From Polynucleobacter sp. 30F-ANTBAC (GTDB lineage Bacteria; Pseudomonadota; Gammaproteobacteria; Burkholderiales; Burkholderiaceae): a stretch of 64,000 bases of DNA. A program made the position numbers and the translations under genes. Where the stretch lies: contig NZ_JACVON010000001.1 in assembly GCF_018882385.1 (NCBI RefSeq), forward strand, positions 1,087,373-1,151,372. Direction: 5' to 3'. The notes under the pieces were generated by a model. It saw nothing but the letters and a program-made list of their open reading frames with translations, had not been told where the DNA came from and did no database searches. This document shows, piece after piece, positions 7,630 through 16,100 of this stretch. Every line of letters starts with the position of its first letter. The stretch's first letter is position 1.

Positions 7630-8445
7630 TTAAGCTTTATTCGCTTCGGCAGCCTCAGCAGCTTCATCTTCTGGATCGAGCTTGGCTTCGTAGAATCTGG
7701 CAACAATAATACCTAGCTCATACAGTATGCAAAGAGGAACCGCCAACAAAAGTTGAGAAAGAACATCTGGAGGCGTCACAACAGCAGCAATCACAAAGGC
7801 GCCCACAATAATGTAAGGACGGATCTCTTTGAGCTTTTTAATTCTGACCATCCCCAGCTTCACCAATACAACCACGACCACTGGCACTTCAAAAGTTAAA
7901 CCAAAAGCCAAAAAGGTTGTCATTGCAAAGCTTAAATATTTATCAATATCCGTTGCCATATCAGCACCCAATGGTGCGTTGTAATGCGCCATGAACTGAA
8001 AGACTGTTGGAAATACTAAAAAGTAGGCAAATGCCATACCTGAAATAAACAACACATAACTACTGGTCACAATGGGAATAATCAAGCGACGCTCGTGGCT
8101 ATATAAACCAGGCGCAATGAAAGACCAGATTTGATACATGATGAAGGGTAAGGCACCTAAGAAAGCAACCAACATGGTTACTTTCATGGGTACAAAGAAA
8201 GAACCTGTGACATCCGTCACAATCATTCTGCCGCCATTAGGTAATGCATCTAAAAGTGGCTTAGAAAAAAGATGGAAGATATCTGGCGCCCAATATACCA
8301 AGCACAAGAAAACAAATAACAAAGCACCTACTGCTTTAATTAAACGATCGCGTAACTCAAACAAATGAGAAAGAAAGGTTTCTTGAATACCATCATCCTT
8401 CTCAGGATCAGTATTTTTAGAATCTTGACTGGCGTTCTGCGTCAT
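7630..8445 (-). CDS. tatC: Sec-independent protein translocase TatC
   Basis: The six-helix receptor of the twin-arginine translocase, which recognises RR signal peptides of folded exports. The chain has 271 residues. The N-terminal cytoplasmic region ends in FLSHLFELRDRLIKAV, the family hallmark with the conserved glutamate that contacts the signal peptide. FIMYQIWSFIAPGLYSHERR and FGLTFEVPVVVV are further conserved stretches. The acidic/alanine-rich C-terminus faces the cytoplasm. It follows tatB by 31 bp in a tatA-tatB-tatC operon. Confidence 0.96.
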   Translation of the reverse strand: MTQNASQDSKNTDPEKDDGIQETFLSHLFELRDRLIKAVGALLFVFLCLVYWAPDIFHLFSKPLLDALPNGGRMIVTDVTGSFFVPMKVTMLVAFLGALPFIMYQIWSFIAPGLYSHERRLIIPIVTSSYVLFISGMAFAYFLVFPTVFQFMAHYNAPLGADMATDIDKYLSFAMTTFLAFGLTFEVPVVVVVLVKLGMVRIKKLKEIRPYIIVGAFVIAAVVTPPDVLSQLLLAVPLCILYELGIIVARFYEAKLDPEDEAAEAAEANKA

Positions 8446-8476
8446 CTTTTAAATTATTTCTATTTGTACGTCGAAT

Positions 8477-8986
8477 TTAGAAAAAAGACTTGGGTGTGCG
8501 CTGTTGAGCCGCTGCTCGTCTAAAACGCTTGACTCGTGCAGCACCCGATTGAACTCTGGTCTTAACACCAGCGCTGCGCTTGTACCACTGTGGCATCGCT
8601 GCTTTTTTGACACCCCAACTGCTACGGCCTTGACGAACATTTGTCTTAGGCTCACGAATGCCGTAGTCGTTATAGCCAAAATCTTCAAAGCTTTGATCGG
8701 AAACTGCATCATTGATATTTCTACCAATATCCGATAATCCTGACTCCACTTGATTCACACTCGACTGCACATCTTTCATGGCCGAGGTAGCAGCTTCCTG
8801 CATTTTCTTCAACTCATCTAACTCGACTTGACGATTGACCTCGGACTTCACTTCAGCCATGTAGCGTTGCGCACGACCCAGCAAATTACCAGCCATGCGC
8901 GCCACCTTGGGTAGACGCTCAGGACCAATCACCACCAATGCAACTACCGCAATGAGGGCGAGCTTGGAAACACCAAGATCGATCAT
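8477..8986 (-). CDS. tatB: Sec-independent protein translocase TatB
   Basis: Single-span membrane protein that binds TatC and hands substrates to TatA. The N-terminus MIDLGVSKLALIAVVALVVIGPERLP contains the membrane helix and the conserved GPERLP hinge. An amphipathic helix follows (ARMAGNLLGRAQRYMAEVK), then a long variable tail that is basic at its end (AARVKRFRRAAAQQRTPK). The length of 169 residues is normal for TatB and too long for TatA. It sits between tatA and tatC. Confidence 0.95.
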   Translation of the reverse strand: MIDLGVSKLALIAVVALVVIGPERLPKVARMAGNLLGRAQRYMAEVKSEVNRQVELDELKKMQEAATSAMKDVQSSVNQVESGLSDIGRNINDAVSDQSFEDFGYNDYGIREPKTNVRQGRSSWGVKKAAMPQWYKRSAGVKTRVQSGAARVKRFRRAAAQQRTPKSFF

Positions 8987-9046
8987 GTCAAATGAACTTT
9001 ATATGTGATGGAAGTGATAGCCATCAGGTGCCTGATGGCTAAAGGC

Positions 9047-9277
9047 TTACGCCTTATTCACATCCTTGGCTTGCACATCAACTGTTTTGCCATCAGCAGC
9101 AGCTTGGTTTGCAATAGCTGTGTCGGCAGGCTTCTCTTCGCCATTCTTCATACCATCTTTGAAACCCTTCACTGCACCACCAAGGTCTGAACCGATGTTA
9201 CGTAATTTCTTAGTACCGAATACCAAGAGAACGATCACCAAAACAATAATCCAATGCCAAACGCTAAATGAACCCAT
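9047..9277 (-). CDS. tatA: Sec-independent protein translocase TatA
   Basis: The pore-forming Tat subunit, 76 residues. [27 protein letters not shown] shows the short membrane helix, the FGTKKL hinge and the start of the amphipathic helix, which continues [17 protein letters not shown]. It is the first gene of tatABC and lies 14 bp downstream of hinT, so tatABC may be co-transcribed with hinT and the his genes, as is common in this lineage. Confidence 0.95.
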   Translation of the reverse strand: MGSFSVWHWIIVLVIVLLVFGTKKLRNIGSDLGGAVKGFKDGMKNGEEKPADTAIANQAAADGKTVDVQAKDVNKA

Positions 9278-9291
9278 GAGACTGCTCCTAA

Positions 9292-9657
9292 TTAGTTTTT
9301 ATTCCATGGACGGGGGCCACCCATCACATGTATATGCAGATGGTAAACCTCTTGGCCACCATCTACTCCATTATTGACCATCACACGAAAGCCCCCGGTG
9401 TCGCCAGGGCGGCATCCTTGCTCAGAAGCAAGGCGCGGTGCAATTGCCATCATTCTACCCAGTAATGCCTCATCTGCGCTAGATGCATCCATTAAATTTG
9501 CAAAATGTCGCTTAGGAATCATTAAAAAATGGACCGGAGCTGAAGGATTAATGTCATGGAAGGCATACATTTCCTCATCCTCGTAGACTTTTTTACTCGG
9601 AATCTGACCTGCCACAATCTTACAAAAGATGCAGTTCTCTGAATGGTTTTGGCTCAT
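9292..9657 (-). CDS. hinT: HIT-family nucleotide hydrolase (HinT-like)
   Basis: Histidine triad protein of the HinT branch, which hydrolyses purine nucleoside phosphoramidates. The triad reads [10 protein letters not shown] near the C-terminus (HxHxH), and the N-terminus has [19 protein letters not shown] with the adenine-pocket residues. I chose the start MSQNHSENC; the longer in-frame version runs into the 3' end of hisE. The length of 121 residues is usual. It is placed between hisE and tatA, a conserved arrangement in betaproteobacteria. Confidence 0.93.
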   Translation of the reverse strand: MSQNHSENCIFCKIVAGQIPSKKVYEDEEMYAFHDINPSAPVHFLMIPKRHFANLMDASSADEALLGRMMAIAPRLASEQGCRPGDTGGFRVMVNNGVDGGQEVYHLHIHVMGGPRPWNKN

Positions 9658-9682
9658 GGCTTTAAAAAATGCTGTTAATGGA

Positions 9683-10075
9683 TTATGGTTTTCTGGCAGC
9701 TTTTTCAGCAATCCCCGAAACACCCTCACGACGCTCTAATTCAGCAATTACATCCTCGGGTCTTAAATTGAATTGCGATAAAGCCACAAAACAATGGAAC
9801 CAAAGATCGGCAATCTCACCCACTAGTTTGGATTGAAGTTCAGGAGCCATTTGGCCAAAACGGCTATCTTTTGCCGCCATCACTGTTTCAGCAGCTTCTT
9901 CACCAATCTTTTTCAGAATGGCGTCATCACCCTTACTGAATAACTTAGCAATATAAGAAACTTCTGGATCAGCCTTACCCGCCAAAAAATCTGCTTTACG
10001 AGCATCAACAACATCTGCCAAGCGTTGAATCGCATCCATGGAGTTTCCCTTAGCTTCGTTGATTGGATCAGTCAT
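9683..10075 (-). CDS. hisE: Phosphoribosyl-ATP pyrophosphatase
   Basis: Second enzyme of histidine synthesis: hydrolyses PR-ATP to PR-AMP. It is an all-alpha MazG-like protein. [20 protein letters not shown] carries the Glu motif for magnesium and [11 protein letters not shown] the second acidic helix. The start is uncertain. [10 protein letters not shown] is used here, but an ATG 12 codons later ([11 protein letters not shown]) has the better Shine-Dalgarno sequence (AAGGGA) and may be the real start. hisE and hisI are separate genes, as usual in betaproteobacteria. Confidence 0.93.
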   Translation of the reverse strand: MTDPINEAKGNSMDAIQRLADVVDARKADFLAGKADPEVSYIAKLFSKGDDAILKKIGEEAAETVMAAKDSRFGQMAPELQSKLVGEIADLWFHCFVALSQFNLRPEDVIAELERREGVSGIAEKAARKP

Positions 10076-10112
10076 TGTTCGGTCTTTATTTAAATAATTA
10101 AGAAACTCTAAA

Positions 10113-10484
10113 CTACTTCTTCCAGACAGGTCCTGTCGGTGTTTTTTCTAAATCTAGAAAGAAACAACTGTGAGCGCCGGTATGGCAAGCAATACGATCC
10201 CTTTGATCAACCTTGATCAAAATCGTATCGCCATCGCAATCCAAGTGAATACTTTTCACGATCTGCACGTGACCAGACTCTTCACCTTTATGCCAAATCT
10301 TTTTTCTAGAGCGCGACCAATAAACTGCCTCACCTTTTTCTAGAGTTAATTGCAAAGACTCGCGGTTCATCCATGCCATCATCAACACATCACCTGTATC
10401 GGCTTCTTGTGCAATCACGGCCACCAAGCCTTGATCATTCCAAGTCACTTGCGACAACCAATCTGAATTATTCGGTGAGCTCAT
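10113..10484 (-). CDS. hisI: Phosphoribosyl-AMP cyclohydrolase
   Basis: Opens the adenine ring of PR-AMP in the third step of histidine synthesis. The family's zinc and active-site residues are visible: [33 protein letters not shown] (metal-binding DCDGD) and [10 protein letters not shown] with the second cysteine site. 123 residues, typical of the stand-alone enzyme. It lies between hisF and hisE on the same strand. Confidence 0.95.
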   Translation of the reverse strand: MSSPNNSDWLSQVTWNDQGLVAVIAQEADTGDVLMMAWMNRESLQLTLEKGEAVYWSRSRKKIWHKGEESGHVQIVKSIHLDCDGDTILIKVDQRDRIACHTGAHSCFFLDLEKTPTGPVWKK

Positions 10485-10535
10485 TTGTTTTATTCTGCTT
10501 TTCTATTTGTTCGGCTTGTTCTATTTGGTCTGTTT

Positions 10536-11294
10536 TTATAAGCGAACAGGAATGCCTTGCTCTGCCATAAGTTGCTTAGCCTGCCCCACCGTATATTCAC
10601 CAAAATGGAAAATGCTCGCAGCTAAAACAGCATCGGCATGACCTTGCGTGATGCCATCCACTAAATGCTGCAAATTACCAACACCACCGGATGCAATCAC
10701 GGGTACGGATACGGCATCACTCACAGCGCGAGTCAGCTCCAAATCAAATCCATTTTTAGTGCCATCACGGTCCATACTGGTTAATAGTATTTCACCAGCA
10801 CCGCGCTTGGCCACCTCCATCGCCCAAGCTATGGCGTTAATCCCGGTATTTTTCCGACCGCCATGCGTGAAGACTTCCCATAAACCAGGCTGAGTCTGCT
10901 TTGCATCAATGGCCACCACAATGCATTGAGAACCATACTTAGCAGCGGCATCCGAAACTAGATCTGGATTGGCCACAGCAGCAGAGTTCATCCCAACTTT
11001 ATCAGCGCCGGCATTTAACAAGCGGCGCACATCTGCTACTTCTCTAACACCACCACCCACGGTCAAAGGAATAAATACTTGAGAGGCGACATCTTCAATG
11101 ATGTGCAGAATTAAATCTCGCTCATCGGAAGTCGCAGTGATATCCAAAAATGTAATCTCATCGGCGCCCTGATCGTCATACCGCTTGGCAATTTCAACCG
11201 GATCACCCGCATCTCTTAATTCAACAAAATTAACCCCCTTCACAACTCGACCGGCTGTGACATCTAAACAGGGAATAATTCTTTTAGAGAGCAT
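10536..11294 (-). CDS. hisF: Imidazole glycerol phosphate synthase, cyclase subunit
   Basis: The beta/alpha-barrel cyclase that joins ammonia from HisH to PRFAR, giving imidazole glycerol phosphate and AICAR. The N-terminus [20 protein letters not shown] holds the catalytic Asp (CLD) of strand 1; the opposite catalytic Asp is in [13 protein letters not shown]. Phosphate-binding motifs VGGGVRE and IASGGVGN are intact. 252 residues, full length. Neighbouring hisA is its half-barrel-related paralogue. Confidence 0.96.
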   Translation of the reverse strand: MLSKRIIPCLDVTAGRVVKGVNFVELRDAGDPVEIAKRYDDQGADEITFLDITATSDERDLILHIIEDVASQVFIPLTVGGGVREVADVRRLLNAGADKVGMNSAAVANPDLVSDAAAKYGSQCIVVAIDAKQTQPGLWEVFTHGGRKNTGINAIAWAMEVAKRGAGEILLTSMDRDGTKNGFDLELTRAVSDAVSVPVIASGGVGNLQHLVDGITQGHADAVLAASIFHFGEYTVGQAKQLMAEQGIPVRL

Positions 11295-11339
11295 TGGTTA
11301 ATTACTTTTCTTTAAGTTTCTTTTAATTACTTTTATTTT

Positions 11340-12083
11340 TTACTTAGCGCTTTTTTGATCCGCATATTTTTGCGCTTCTGCTAATTTCAAATCACCTGTG
11401 TAAATAGCACGGCCTGCAATCACACCCATCACACCTTCAGGCTCAGCAGCACATAAAGCATCAATATCGTTCATATTCGTCAGACCACCACTGGCAATGA
11501 TCGGAATGTTAACGGCTTGAGCTAACTTAACCGTGGCATCCATATTGATACCTTGCAACATACCATCGCGACCAATGTCGGTATAGATAATGGCTTCAAC
11601 ACCATAGTCTTCGTATTTCTTAGCCAAGTCAGTGACTTCATGCCCTGTTAACTTACTCCAGCCATCGGTAGCAACTTTGCCCTCTTTGGCATCCAAACCA
11701 ACGATGATGTGCCCTGGGAATGCGACGCATGCATCTTGCAAGAAGCCTGGATTTTTAACGGCCGCTGTGCCAATAATCACATACGTGATGCCGTCATCCA
11801 ATAAACGCTCAATTGTTTCAAGATCACGAATACCACCGCCCAATTGCACGGGTATATCGCTACCAACCGCTTTCAAAATAGATTTGATCGCTGATTCATT
11901 TTTAGGCTTACCTGCAAACGCCCCATCAAGATCCACCAAGTGCAAACGTCGTGCACCTTGATCAACCCAATGTTTTGCCATGGCACCTGGATCTTCAGAG
12001 AAGGTTGTTACTTTATCCATATCACCTTGCTCTAAGCGAACACAGTGCCCTTGTTTAAGATCAATAGCTGGAATTAACAACAT
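11340..12083 (-). CDS. hisA: ProFAR isomerase
   Basis: 1-(5-phosphoribosyl)-5-[(5-phosphoribosylamino)methylideneamino]imidazole-4-carboxamide isomerase, an Amadori rearrangement on a beta/alpha barrel. [17 protein letters not shown] has the catalytic Asp8; [15 protein letters not shown] has the second catalytic Asp. Phosphate loops QLGGGIRD and IASGGLTN are present. 247 residues, full length. About 45 bp of T-rich sequence with the direct repeat TTAATTACTTTT separates it from hisF. Confidence 0.96.
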   Translation of the reverse strand: MLLIPAIDLKQGHCVRLEQGDMDKVTTFSEDPGAMAKHWVDQGARRLHLVDLDGAFAGKPKNESAIKSILKAVGSDIPVQLGGGIRDLETIERLLDDGITYVIIGTAAVKNPGFLQDACVAFPGHIIVGLDAKEGKVATDGWSKLTGHEVTDLAKKYEDYGVEAIIYTDIGRDGMLQGINMDATVKLAQAVNIPIIASGGLTNMNDIDALCAAEPEGVMGVIAGRAIYTGDLKLAEAQKYADQKSAK

Positions 12084-12130
12084 GATGAATTAGATAAGTA
12101 ATAAATAAAGGTTGATTAAAAGATTTCTAC

Positions 12131-12808
12131 TTAAGGCTGCCAACGTGTGAAGTTCTGATACAAACGTAAGCCCAATTGTGCGCTTTTTTCTGGGTGAAAC
12201 TGCGTTGCAAAAATATTCTCTTTAGCCACTGCACAAGTAAATAAAGTACCGTAATCAGTTGCACCTACAGTATGTGCTGAATTGTCAGGCACTGCATAGT
12301 AGCTATGCACAAAATAAAAGCTGCTGTTATCCGGAATGCCGTCCCAAAGCGGATGGGCTTTAACTTGCTGAACCTGATTCCAGCCCATATGGGGCACCTT
12401 GAAGTGTGAACCGTCTGCTTGATTTTTACCAGCCAAATCAAAACGAATCACTTTGCCAGGCAATAACCCCAAACCAGGAGTTAAATCGGTGCCAGCAGGT
12501 GCATCGAAACGAACTTCCGTACTGCTGTCAAAGAGCATTTGTTCGCCCACACAAACACCCAACATAGGTTTGGTTTTCACAGCGTCTAAAACAGCCTCCA
12601 ATAAACCAGACTCTCTTAAATGCGTCATGCAATCCGGCATTGCCCCTTGGCCAGGCAGAACTACTTTATCCGCAGATTTAATTTGGTCGGCATTGGATGC
12701 AATCACAATCTTTGCCTCTGGGGCAGCATGCATTAAAGCCTGAGCGACAGACCGCAAATTACCCATGCCGTAATCAACAATAGCAATACTCGGTGAATTT
12801 TTAGACAA
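12131..12808 (-). CDS. hisH: Imidazole glycerol phosphate synthase, glutaminase subunit
   Basis: Class I glutamine amidotransferase that supplies ammonia to HisF. The nucleophile cysteine is in [11 protein letters not shown] (GVCxGxQ), and the His/Glu pair is in [13 protein letters not shown] near the end. The oxyanion strand [12 protein letters not shown] is present. 225 residues, slightly long but in the betaproteobacterial range. It forms the HisHF heterodimer with the product of hisF two genes downstream. Confidence 0.96.
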   Translation of the reverse strand: MSKNSPSIAIVDYGMGNLRSVAQALMHAAPEAKIVIASNADQIKSADKVVLPGQGAMPDCMTHLRESGLLEAVLDAVKTKPMLGVCVGEQMLFDSSTEVRFDAPAGTDLTPGLGLLPGKVIRFDLAGKNQADGSHFKVPHMGWNQVQQVKAHPLWDGIPDNSSFYFVHSYYAVPDNSAHTVGATDYGTLFTCAVAKENIFATQFHPEKSAQLGLRLYQNFTRWQP

Positions 12809-12847
12809 GATATGCTTTGATTACAAAAGATAATTAAAGTGAGTGGC

Positions 12848-13435
12848 TTACAAGCTGCCTTTGGTTGATGGCACAACACCGCTCGCACGTGGATCCAACT
12901 CTAGAGCCATGCGTAAAGCACGACCGAAGGCTTTAAAAACCGTCTCCACTTGATGGTGAGCATTGATGCCACGCAAATTATCAATGTGCAAAGTGACGCC
13001 AGCGTGATTCACAAATCCGCGGAAAAATTCAATCGTGAGATCCACATCAAAATCTCCCACACGAGCACGCGTGAAAGGCACATGGAACTCTAAACCTGGA
13101 CGACCTGAAAAATCGACAACCACTCGCGACAAGGTTTCATCCAATGGCACATAAGAATGGCCATAACGGGTGATACCCTTTTTATCGCCCACTGCTTTAG
13201 CGATAGCTTGACCTAGCGTAATGCCGACATCTTCAACCGTGTGGTGATCATCAATATGGGTATCTCCTTTTGCAGTCACTGCCAAATCAATCATCCCGTG
13301 TCGGGCGATCTGATCGAGCATATGATCTAGGAAAGGAACCCCAGAATTAAGTTGAGCTTGACCCGTGCCATCTAAATTGAGGGCAATCTGAATTTGAGTC
13401 TCGGACGTGTTTCTTGTGACATCTACTTGGCGCAT
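12848..13435 (-). CDS. hisB: Imidazoleglycerol-phosphate dehydratase (monofunctional)
   Basis: Manganese-dependent dehydratase of the sixth step. Both metal-binding histidine motifs are seen, [16 protein letters not shown] and [14 protein letters not shown], plus [15 protein letters not shown]. It has 195 residues and lacks the HisN-like phosphatase domain fused in enterobacteria. It is now the first minus-strand gene after the break in the his operon: the neighbour upstream is the oppositely oriented hisC, so hisBHAFIE must have a promoter in the 125 bp between them or read-through from further away. Confidence 0.95.
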   Translation of the reverse strand: MRQVDVTRNTSETQIQIALNLDGTGQAQLNSGVPFLDHMLDQIARHGMIDLAVTAKGDTHIDDHHTVEDVGITLGQAIAKAVGDKKGITRYGHSYVPLDETLSRVVVDFSGRPGLEFHVPFTRARVGDFDVDLTIEFFRGFVNHAGVTLHIDNLRGINAHHQVETVFKAFGRALRMALELDPRASGVVPSTKGSL

Positions 13436-13560
13436 ATCGTCATAATATCACCGTCCTCATGAAATTCCACCCCGTGGTAATCTCTTGAACACGCTGATTC
13501 TTAAAGAAATTAGCTAAAAACCATCGAAAAAACATTCAGAAAACAAGGTAAGACATCAAG

Positions 13561-14631
13561 ATGAGCCGATTTTGGAGCAAAACTGTTAAAAATTTGACCC
13601 CTTACGTACCCGGGGAACAGCCCAAATTAAGCCAATTGATCAAGCTCAACACCAATGAGAGCCCTTATGGACCGTCTCCAAAAGTACTCATGGCCATTGC
13701 CGCTGCCAATAATGATGCGCTTCGCCTGTATCCAGACCCAAATTCAGATGCTTTAAAACAATCGATTGCCAAAATCCATAACCTTCAAGCCAATCAAGTA
13801 TTTGTTGGCAATGGCTCCGATGAAGTATTGGCCCACGCTTTTCTAGGGCTACTCAAACAAGACCACCCTATTCTTTTTCCGGATATCACCTACAGCTTTT
13901 ACCCGGTTTATTGCAATCTGTACGACATCGCCTTTGAAACGATTCCTTTAACCGAAAACTTCTCAATTGATATAACCGACTACATTCAGAAAAATAATGG
14001 CAAAAATGGGGGCATTATTTTCCCCAACCCGAATGCTCCAACTGGCAAAGCATTGGCATTGGGACAAATTAAAGCGCTACTTCAAGCCAATACTGAAAGT
14101 GTCATCGTCATTGATCAAGCCTATGTTGATTACGGCACAGAATCAGCCGTTGATTTGGTGAATGAGTTCCCGAATTTATTAATCACTCACACCCTCTCAA
14201 AATCTTATGCATTAGCTGGACTGCGAGTGGGGTATGCCGTGGGTCACCCTGATCTCATTGAAGCACTAGAACGGGTTAAAAATAGTTTTAACTCTTACCC
14301 GATTGATAAGCTAGCGATGGCAGGCGCCATCGCCGCTATTGATGACCAAGACTACCTCAAGAGAATTAGCAAAGCGGTTGTTCAGACCCGAGAAACTCTC
14401 ATCGAGGATCTCAGCCAACTCGGTTTTCAAACCATTCCATCACACGCTAATTTTGTTTTCACGAAACATCCTGAAAAAGATGCCGCAGAAATTGCTGCGG
14501 TCTTGCGTGAAAAACACATCATTGTTCGCCATTTCAAAATGGCACGCATTGATCAGTATTTAAGAATCACGATTGGTACGGATGAGCAGTGCGCCATGTT
14601 AGTGAAAAACTTAAAGGACTTTTTAAAGTAA
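13561..14631 (+). CDS. hisC: Histidinol-phosphate aminotransferase, inverted orientation
   Basis: PLP enzyme (class I/II fold) transferring an amino group to imidazole acetol phosphate. The PLP lysine is K214 in [26 protein letters not shown] (about 154-162), D185 in [10 protein letters not shown] and R222 are other cofactor/substrate residues. [15 protein letters not shown] near the start is family-typical. 356 residues, full length. Unusually it lies on the plus strand, opposite to all other his genes here, though it still sits between hisD and hisB where betaproteobacteria normally have it. Its 3' end overlaps the 3' end of vapC by 9 bp, tail to tail. Confidence 0.95.
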   Translation: MSRFWSKTVKNLTPYVPGEQPKLSQLIKLNTNESPYGPSPKVLMAIAAANNDALRLYPDPNSDALKQSIAKIHNLQANQVFVGNGSDEVLAHAFLGLLKQDHPILFPDITYSFYPVYCNLYDIAFETIPLTENFSIDITDYIQKNNGKNGGIIFPNPNAPTGKALALGQIKALLQANTESVIVIDQAYVDYGTESAVDLVNEFPNLLITHTLSKSYALAGLRVGYAVGHPDLIEALERVKNSFNSYPIDKLAMAGAIAAIDDQDYLKRISKAVVQTRETLIEDLSQLGFQTIPSHANFVFTKHPEKDAAEIAAVLREKHIIVRHFKMARIDQYLRITIGTDEQCAMLVKNLKDFLK

Positions 14632-15015
14632 AGTCATTCCTGAGAGCTTGCTAGCTTTCTTGTCAAATGTAAATGTTTCCGTGCAGCCGTCATTGCTTGA
14701 TATCACGGAAATTAAACAATCAGAGTAATCAACATTTGTTTCTTTGAATAATTGAAGCGCTCGCCAGAGTAACTCTGAGTTTTCCTTTTTAATTTCTCGC
14801 GCTTTTAATAGTCCCTCAATCACTCTAATGACATCTTGCTTGTTGAGTTCATAACAGGACTCTAGAACCCAAACGACCTCAGCCATAGTGATATTTGAAA
14901 AATACCCTAGTCTATCCCCTCTGAGGCTTTCGATTAATAATGATGCTTTTTTTGACTGGGCTACATCATCTTGCATGATGTAGCGAATTAGAACATTTGT
15001 ATCTAGGCCGATCAT
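14623..15015 (-). CDS. vapC: PIN-domain toxin, VapC-like
   Basis: PIN-fold ribonuclease of 130 residues. The acidic site is complete: D5 in [11 protein letters not shown]46 in [10 protein letters not shown]99 in VDYSDCLIS and D118 in TFDKKASKL. VapC toxins cut tRNA or rRNA when freed from the antitoxin. Its ATG overlaps the antitoxin stop by 4 bp, the usual antitoxin-first layout. The gene lies inside the his operon, between hisD and hisC, and its stop codon is within the last codons of hisC on the other strand. The toxin's target cannot be told from sequence. Confidence 0.9.
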   Translation of the reverse strand: MIGLDTNVLIRYIMQDDVAQSKKASLLIESLRGDRLGYFSNITMAEVVWVLESCYELNKQDVIRVIEGLLKAREIKKENSELLWRALQLFKETNVDYSDCLISVISSNDGCTETFTFDKKASKLSGMTLL

Positions 15016-15254
15016 ACTTTTAAGGCTGCCTTTTTAATGACAGCGTCTCTCATTTCATCAAGGCTAATTTTTCTCTTTGGTTTTTCAAAAATCCCTTTAA
15101 TGTCTGAAATCCGAGCATTTGCTGCAACGACCTCATAACGACCATCTCCAACCTTTATAAACTCTACGCTATCCCCTACGTCAAGTTGCAAATCGTGCCT
15201 TACTTGTATTGGAATAGTTATTTGCCCCTTGCTAGTTATTTTTGCCTCAGGCAT
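15012..15254 (-). CDS. vapB: AbrB/MazE-type antitoxin, VapB-like
   Basis: An 80-residue antitoxin with an N-terminal swapped-hairpin AbrB domain: AKITSKGQITIPIQVRHDL, then VGDSVEFIKVGDGRYEV. The C-terminal half (about 50-80) is basic and would wrap the toxin. The start is fixed by AAGGAGTTAATC before this ATG; a longer in-frame extension of 26 residues runs through the promoter and is rejected. A dyad-rich operator lies directly upstream, as expected for autoregulation. Confidence 0.9.
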   Translation of the reverse strand: MPEAKITSKGQITIPIQVRHDLQLDVGDSVEFIKVGDGRYEVVAANARISDIKGIFEKPKRKISLDEMRDAVIKKAALKV

Positions 15255-15262
15255 GATTAACT

Positions 15263-15313
15263 CCTTACTTATACGTATATTCCTTATATTAAAGTAAGGT
15301 GTCAAATTTGACA
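15263..15313 (-). promoter_or_regulatory. vapBC promoter and nested-palindrome operator
   Basis: Three dyads are stacked in 51 bp: TGTCAAATTTGACA (15300-15313, perfect 14-bp palindrome), CCTTACTT / AAGTAAGG arms (15263-15270 and 15292-15299), and TATACGTATA in between (15270-15279). The first palindrome contains a consensus -35 TTGACA on the minus strand; the -10 would fall in AT-rich sequence inside the second dyad (about 15277-15282). Binding of the VapB dimer here would cover the promoter. Confidence 0.65.
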
Positions 15314-15344
15314 ACAAAGCCATATTCGTCATGTTTCCCTTTAT

Positions 15345-15590
15345 TTAAAACCTATTGTTAATCATTGAAATAATAAATATGGCTACACCCAATACGCCAG
15401 CCTTGATAGTCATACGCTGCTCCAAACATTTCATTTCATAATGAATTTCATAACGCATTTCTTTAAGATCGCCCTTAGTAGCAATATCTGAATGTCTTCT
15501 TGATTCACTGATAACTGCTGTTATAACTTCAGCATAATTTTCAGGAATACCCGCAGTCTCCATTCGTTTGATAGTCTTATACGTATCCAT
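15345..15590 (-). CDS. Small coiled-coil membrane protein (DUF1640/CCDC90-like)
   Basis: An 81-residue protein with three parts: an N-terminal helix ending in AGIPENYAEVITAVISESRR, a charged helical segment DIATKGDLKEMRYEI (35-49), and a C-terminal membrane helix (about 62-78). This layout, with the ATKxDLxExR block, resembles bacterial DUF1640/CCDC90-type proteins of unknown function. Its upstream neighbour has the same plan, so they look like diverged duplicates 3 bp apart. It lies 90 bp before vapB on the same strand. Function unknown; family assignment is by motif only. Confidence 0.65.
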   Translation of the reverse strand: MDTYKTIKRMETAGIPENYAEVITAVISESRRHSDIATKGDLKEMRYEIHYEMKCLEQRMTIKAGVLGVAIFIISMINNRF

Positions 15591-15593
15591 TAA

Positions 15594-15938
15594 TTAAATA
15601 CCCTTAATAATGAATACCACGGCACTAAAACCAATCGACATGCATGCCACGATCAAGCCACCGAGGCGGTTAAATAATTTGCTTGTCAAAACATCCGCCA
15701 TGCAATTTATTTTTTCCTCTAAATGTGTGACCTTACTATTTAAAAAATTAAACTTATCATCAATTTTTTGATTAAGCTGATCCCTCACTTCGTATAACTC
15801 TTTCTTTGTTGCAAAATCTTGCATGGCATGATGAGTCGTTCCCACACCTTCTGTAATGGCTTCTGCCTGGGATTCCGTAAAGCCAACTGCCTGCAATGAT
15901 TTTGCATATTGAAGATTACTCAATACAGGGCTATTCAT
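15594..15938 (-). CDS. Small coiled-coil membrane protein (DUF1640/CCDC90-like), longer paralogue
   Basis: A 114-residue protein with N-terminal helix LQAVGFTESQAEAITEGVG, the DFATKKELYEVRDQL block (41-55), a coiled coil with heptad-like spacing (about 55-85), and a C-terminal membrane helix (about 92-112). The first two blocks align with the 81-residue neighbour. GAGGAG precedes the start, and a promoter-like TTGATT / TAAAAT pair lies further upstream. Unknown function; such proteins are predicted trimeric coiled-coil stalks anchored in the membrane. Confidence 0.68.
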   Translation of the reverse strand: MNSPVLSNLQYAKSLQAVGFTESQAEAITEGVGTTHHAMQDFATKKELYEVRDQLNQKIDDKFNFLNSKVTHLEEKINCMADVLTSKLFNRLGGLIVACMSIGFSAVVFIIKGI

Positions 15939-15960
15939 TTTGATCTCCTCTTAAAGCAAC

Positions 15961-15990
15961 ATTTTATAGTTTTTATAAGTAATAAATCAA
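15961..15990 (-). promoter_or_regulatory. Candidate promoter of the coiled-coil gene pair
   Basis: On the minus strand, TTGATT (15990-15985) and TAAAAT (15966-15961) are separated by 18 bp, a good fit to sigma-70. It lies 23 bp before the start of the 114-residue protein. This makes the cassette independent of hisGD transcription. Confidence 0.5.
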
Positions 15991-15995
15991 ATCAC

Positions 15996-16034
15996 CAAAA
16001 GTAATGCCACACGTGTTGTGTGCCATTACTTTTG
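15996..16034 (-). terminator. Long hairpin after hisD
   Basis: A 39-base near-perfect inverted repeat: 11 bp (CAAAAGTAATG / CATTACTTTTG), one C-C mismatch, then 5 bp (CACAC / GTGTG) around a 5-base loop. It lies 67 bp after the hisD stop, just before the promoter of the coiled-coil pair. It could end the hisGD transcript, but the following minus-strand sequence is AT-rich rather than a clean T-run, so it may also be a boundary repeat. Confidence 0.5.
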
Positions 16035-16100
16035 TTTAATTTAGAGATTTGGTTTCTTGCTTGTCGCTTGTCGGTTATCGATTACGATTACCATTCATTA

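Noticed and set aside
8449..8737. Open frames on both strands inside tatB
   Set aside because: Shadow frames of tatB; no Shine-Dalgarno sequence, no recognisable domain.
9658..9729. 24-residue extension of hinT
   Set aside because: It overlaps the end of hisE and the HIT domain starts after it.
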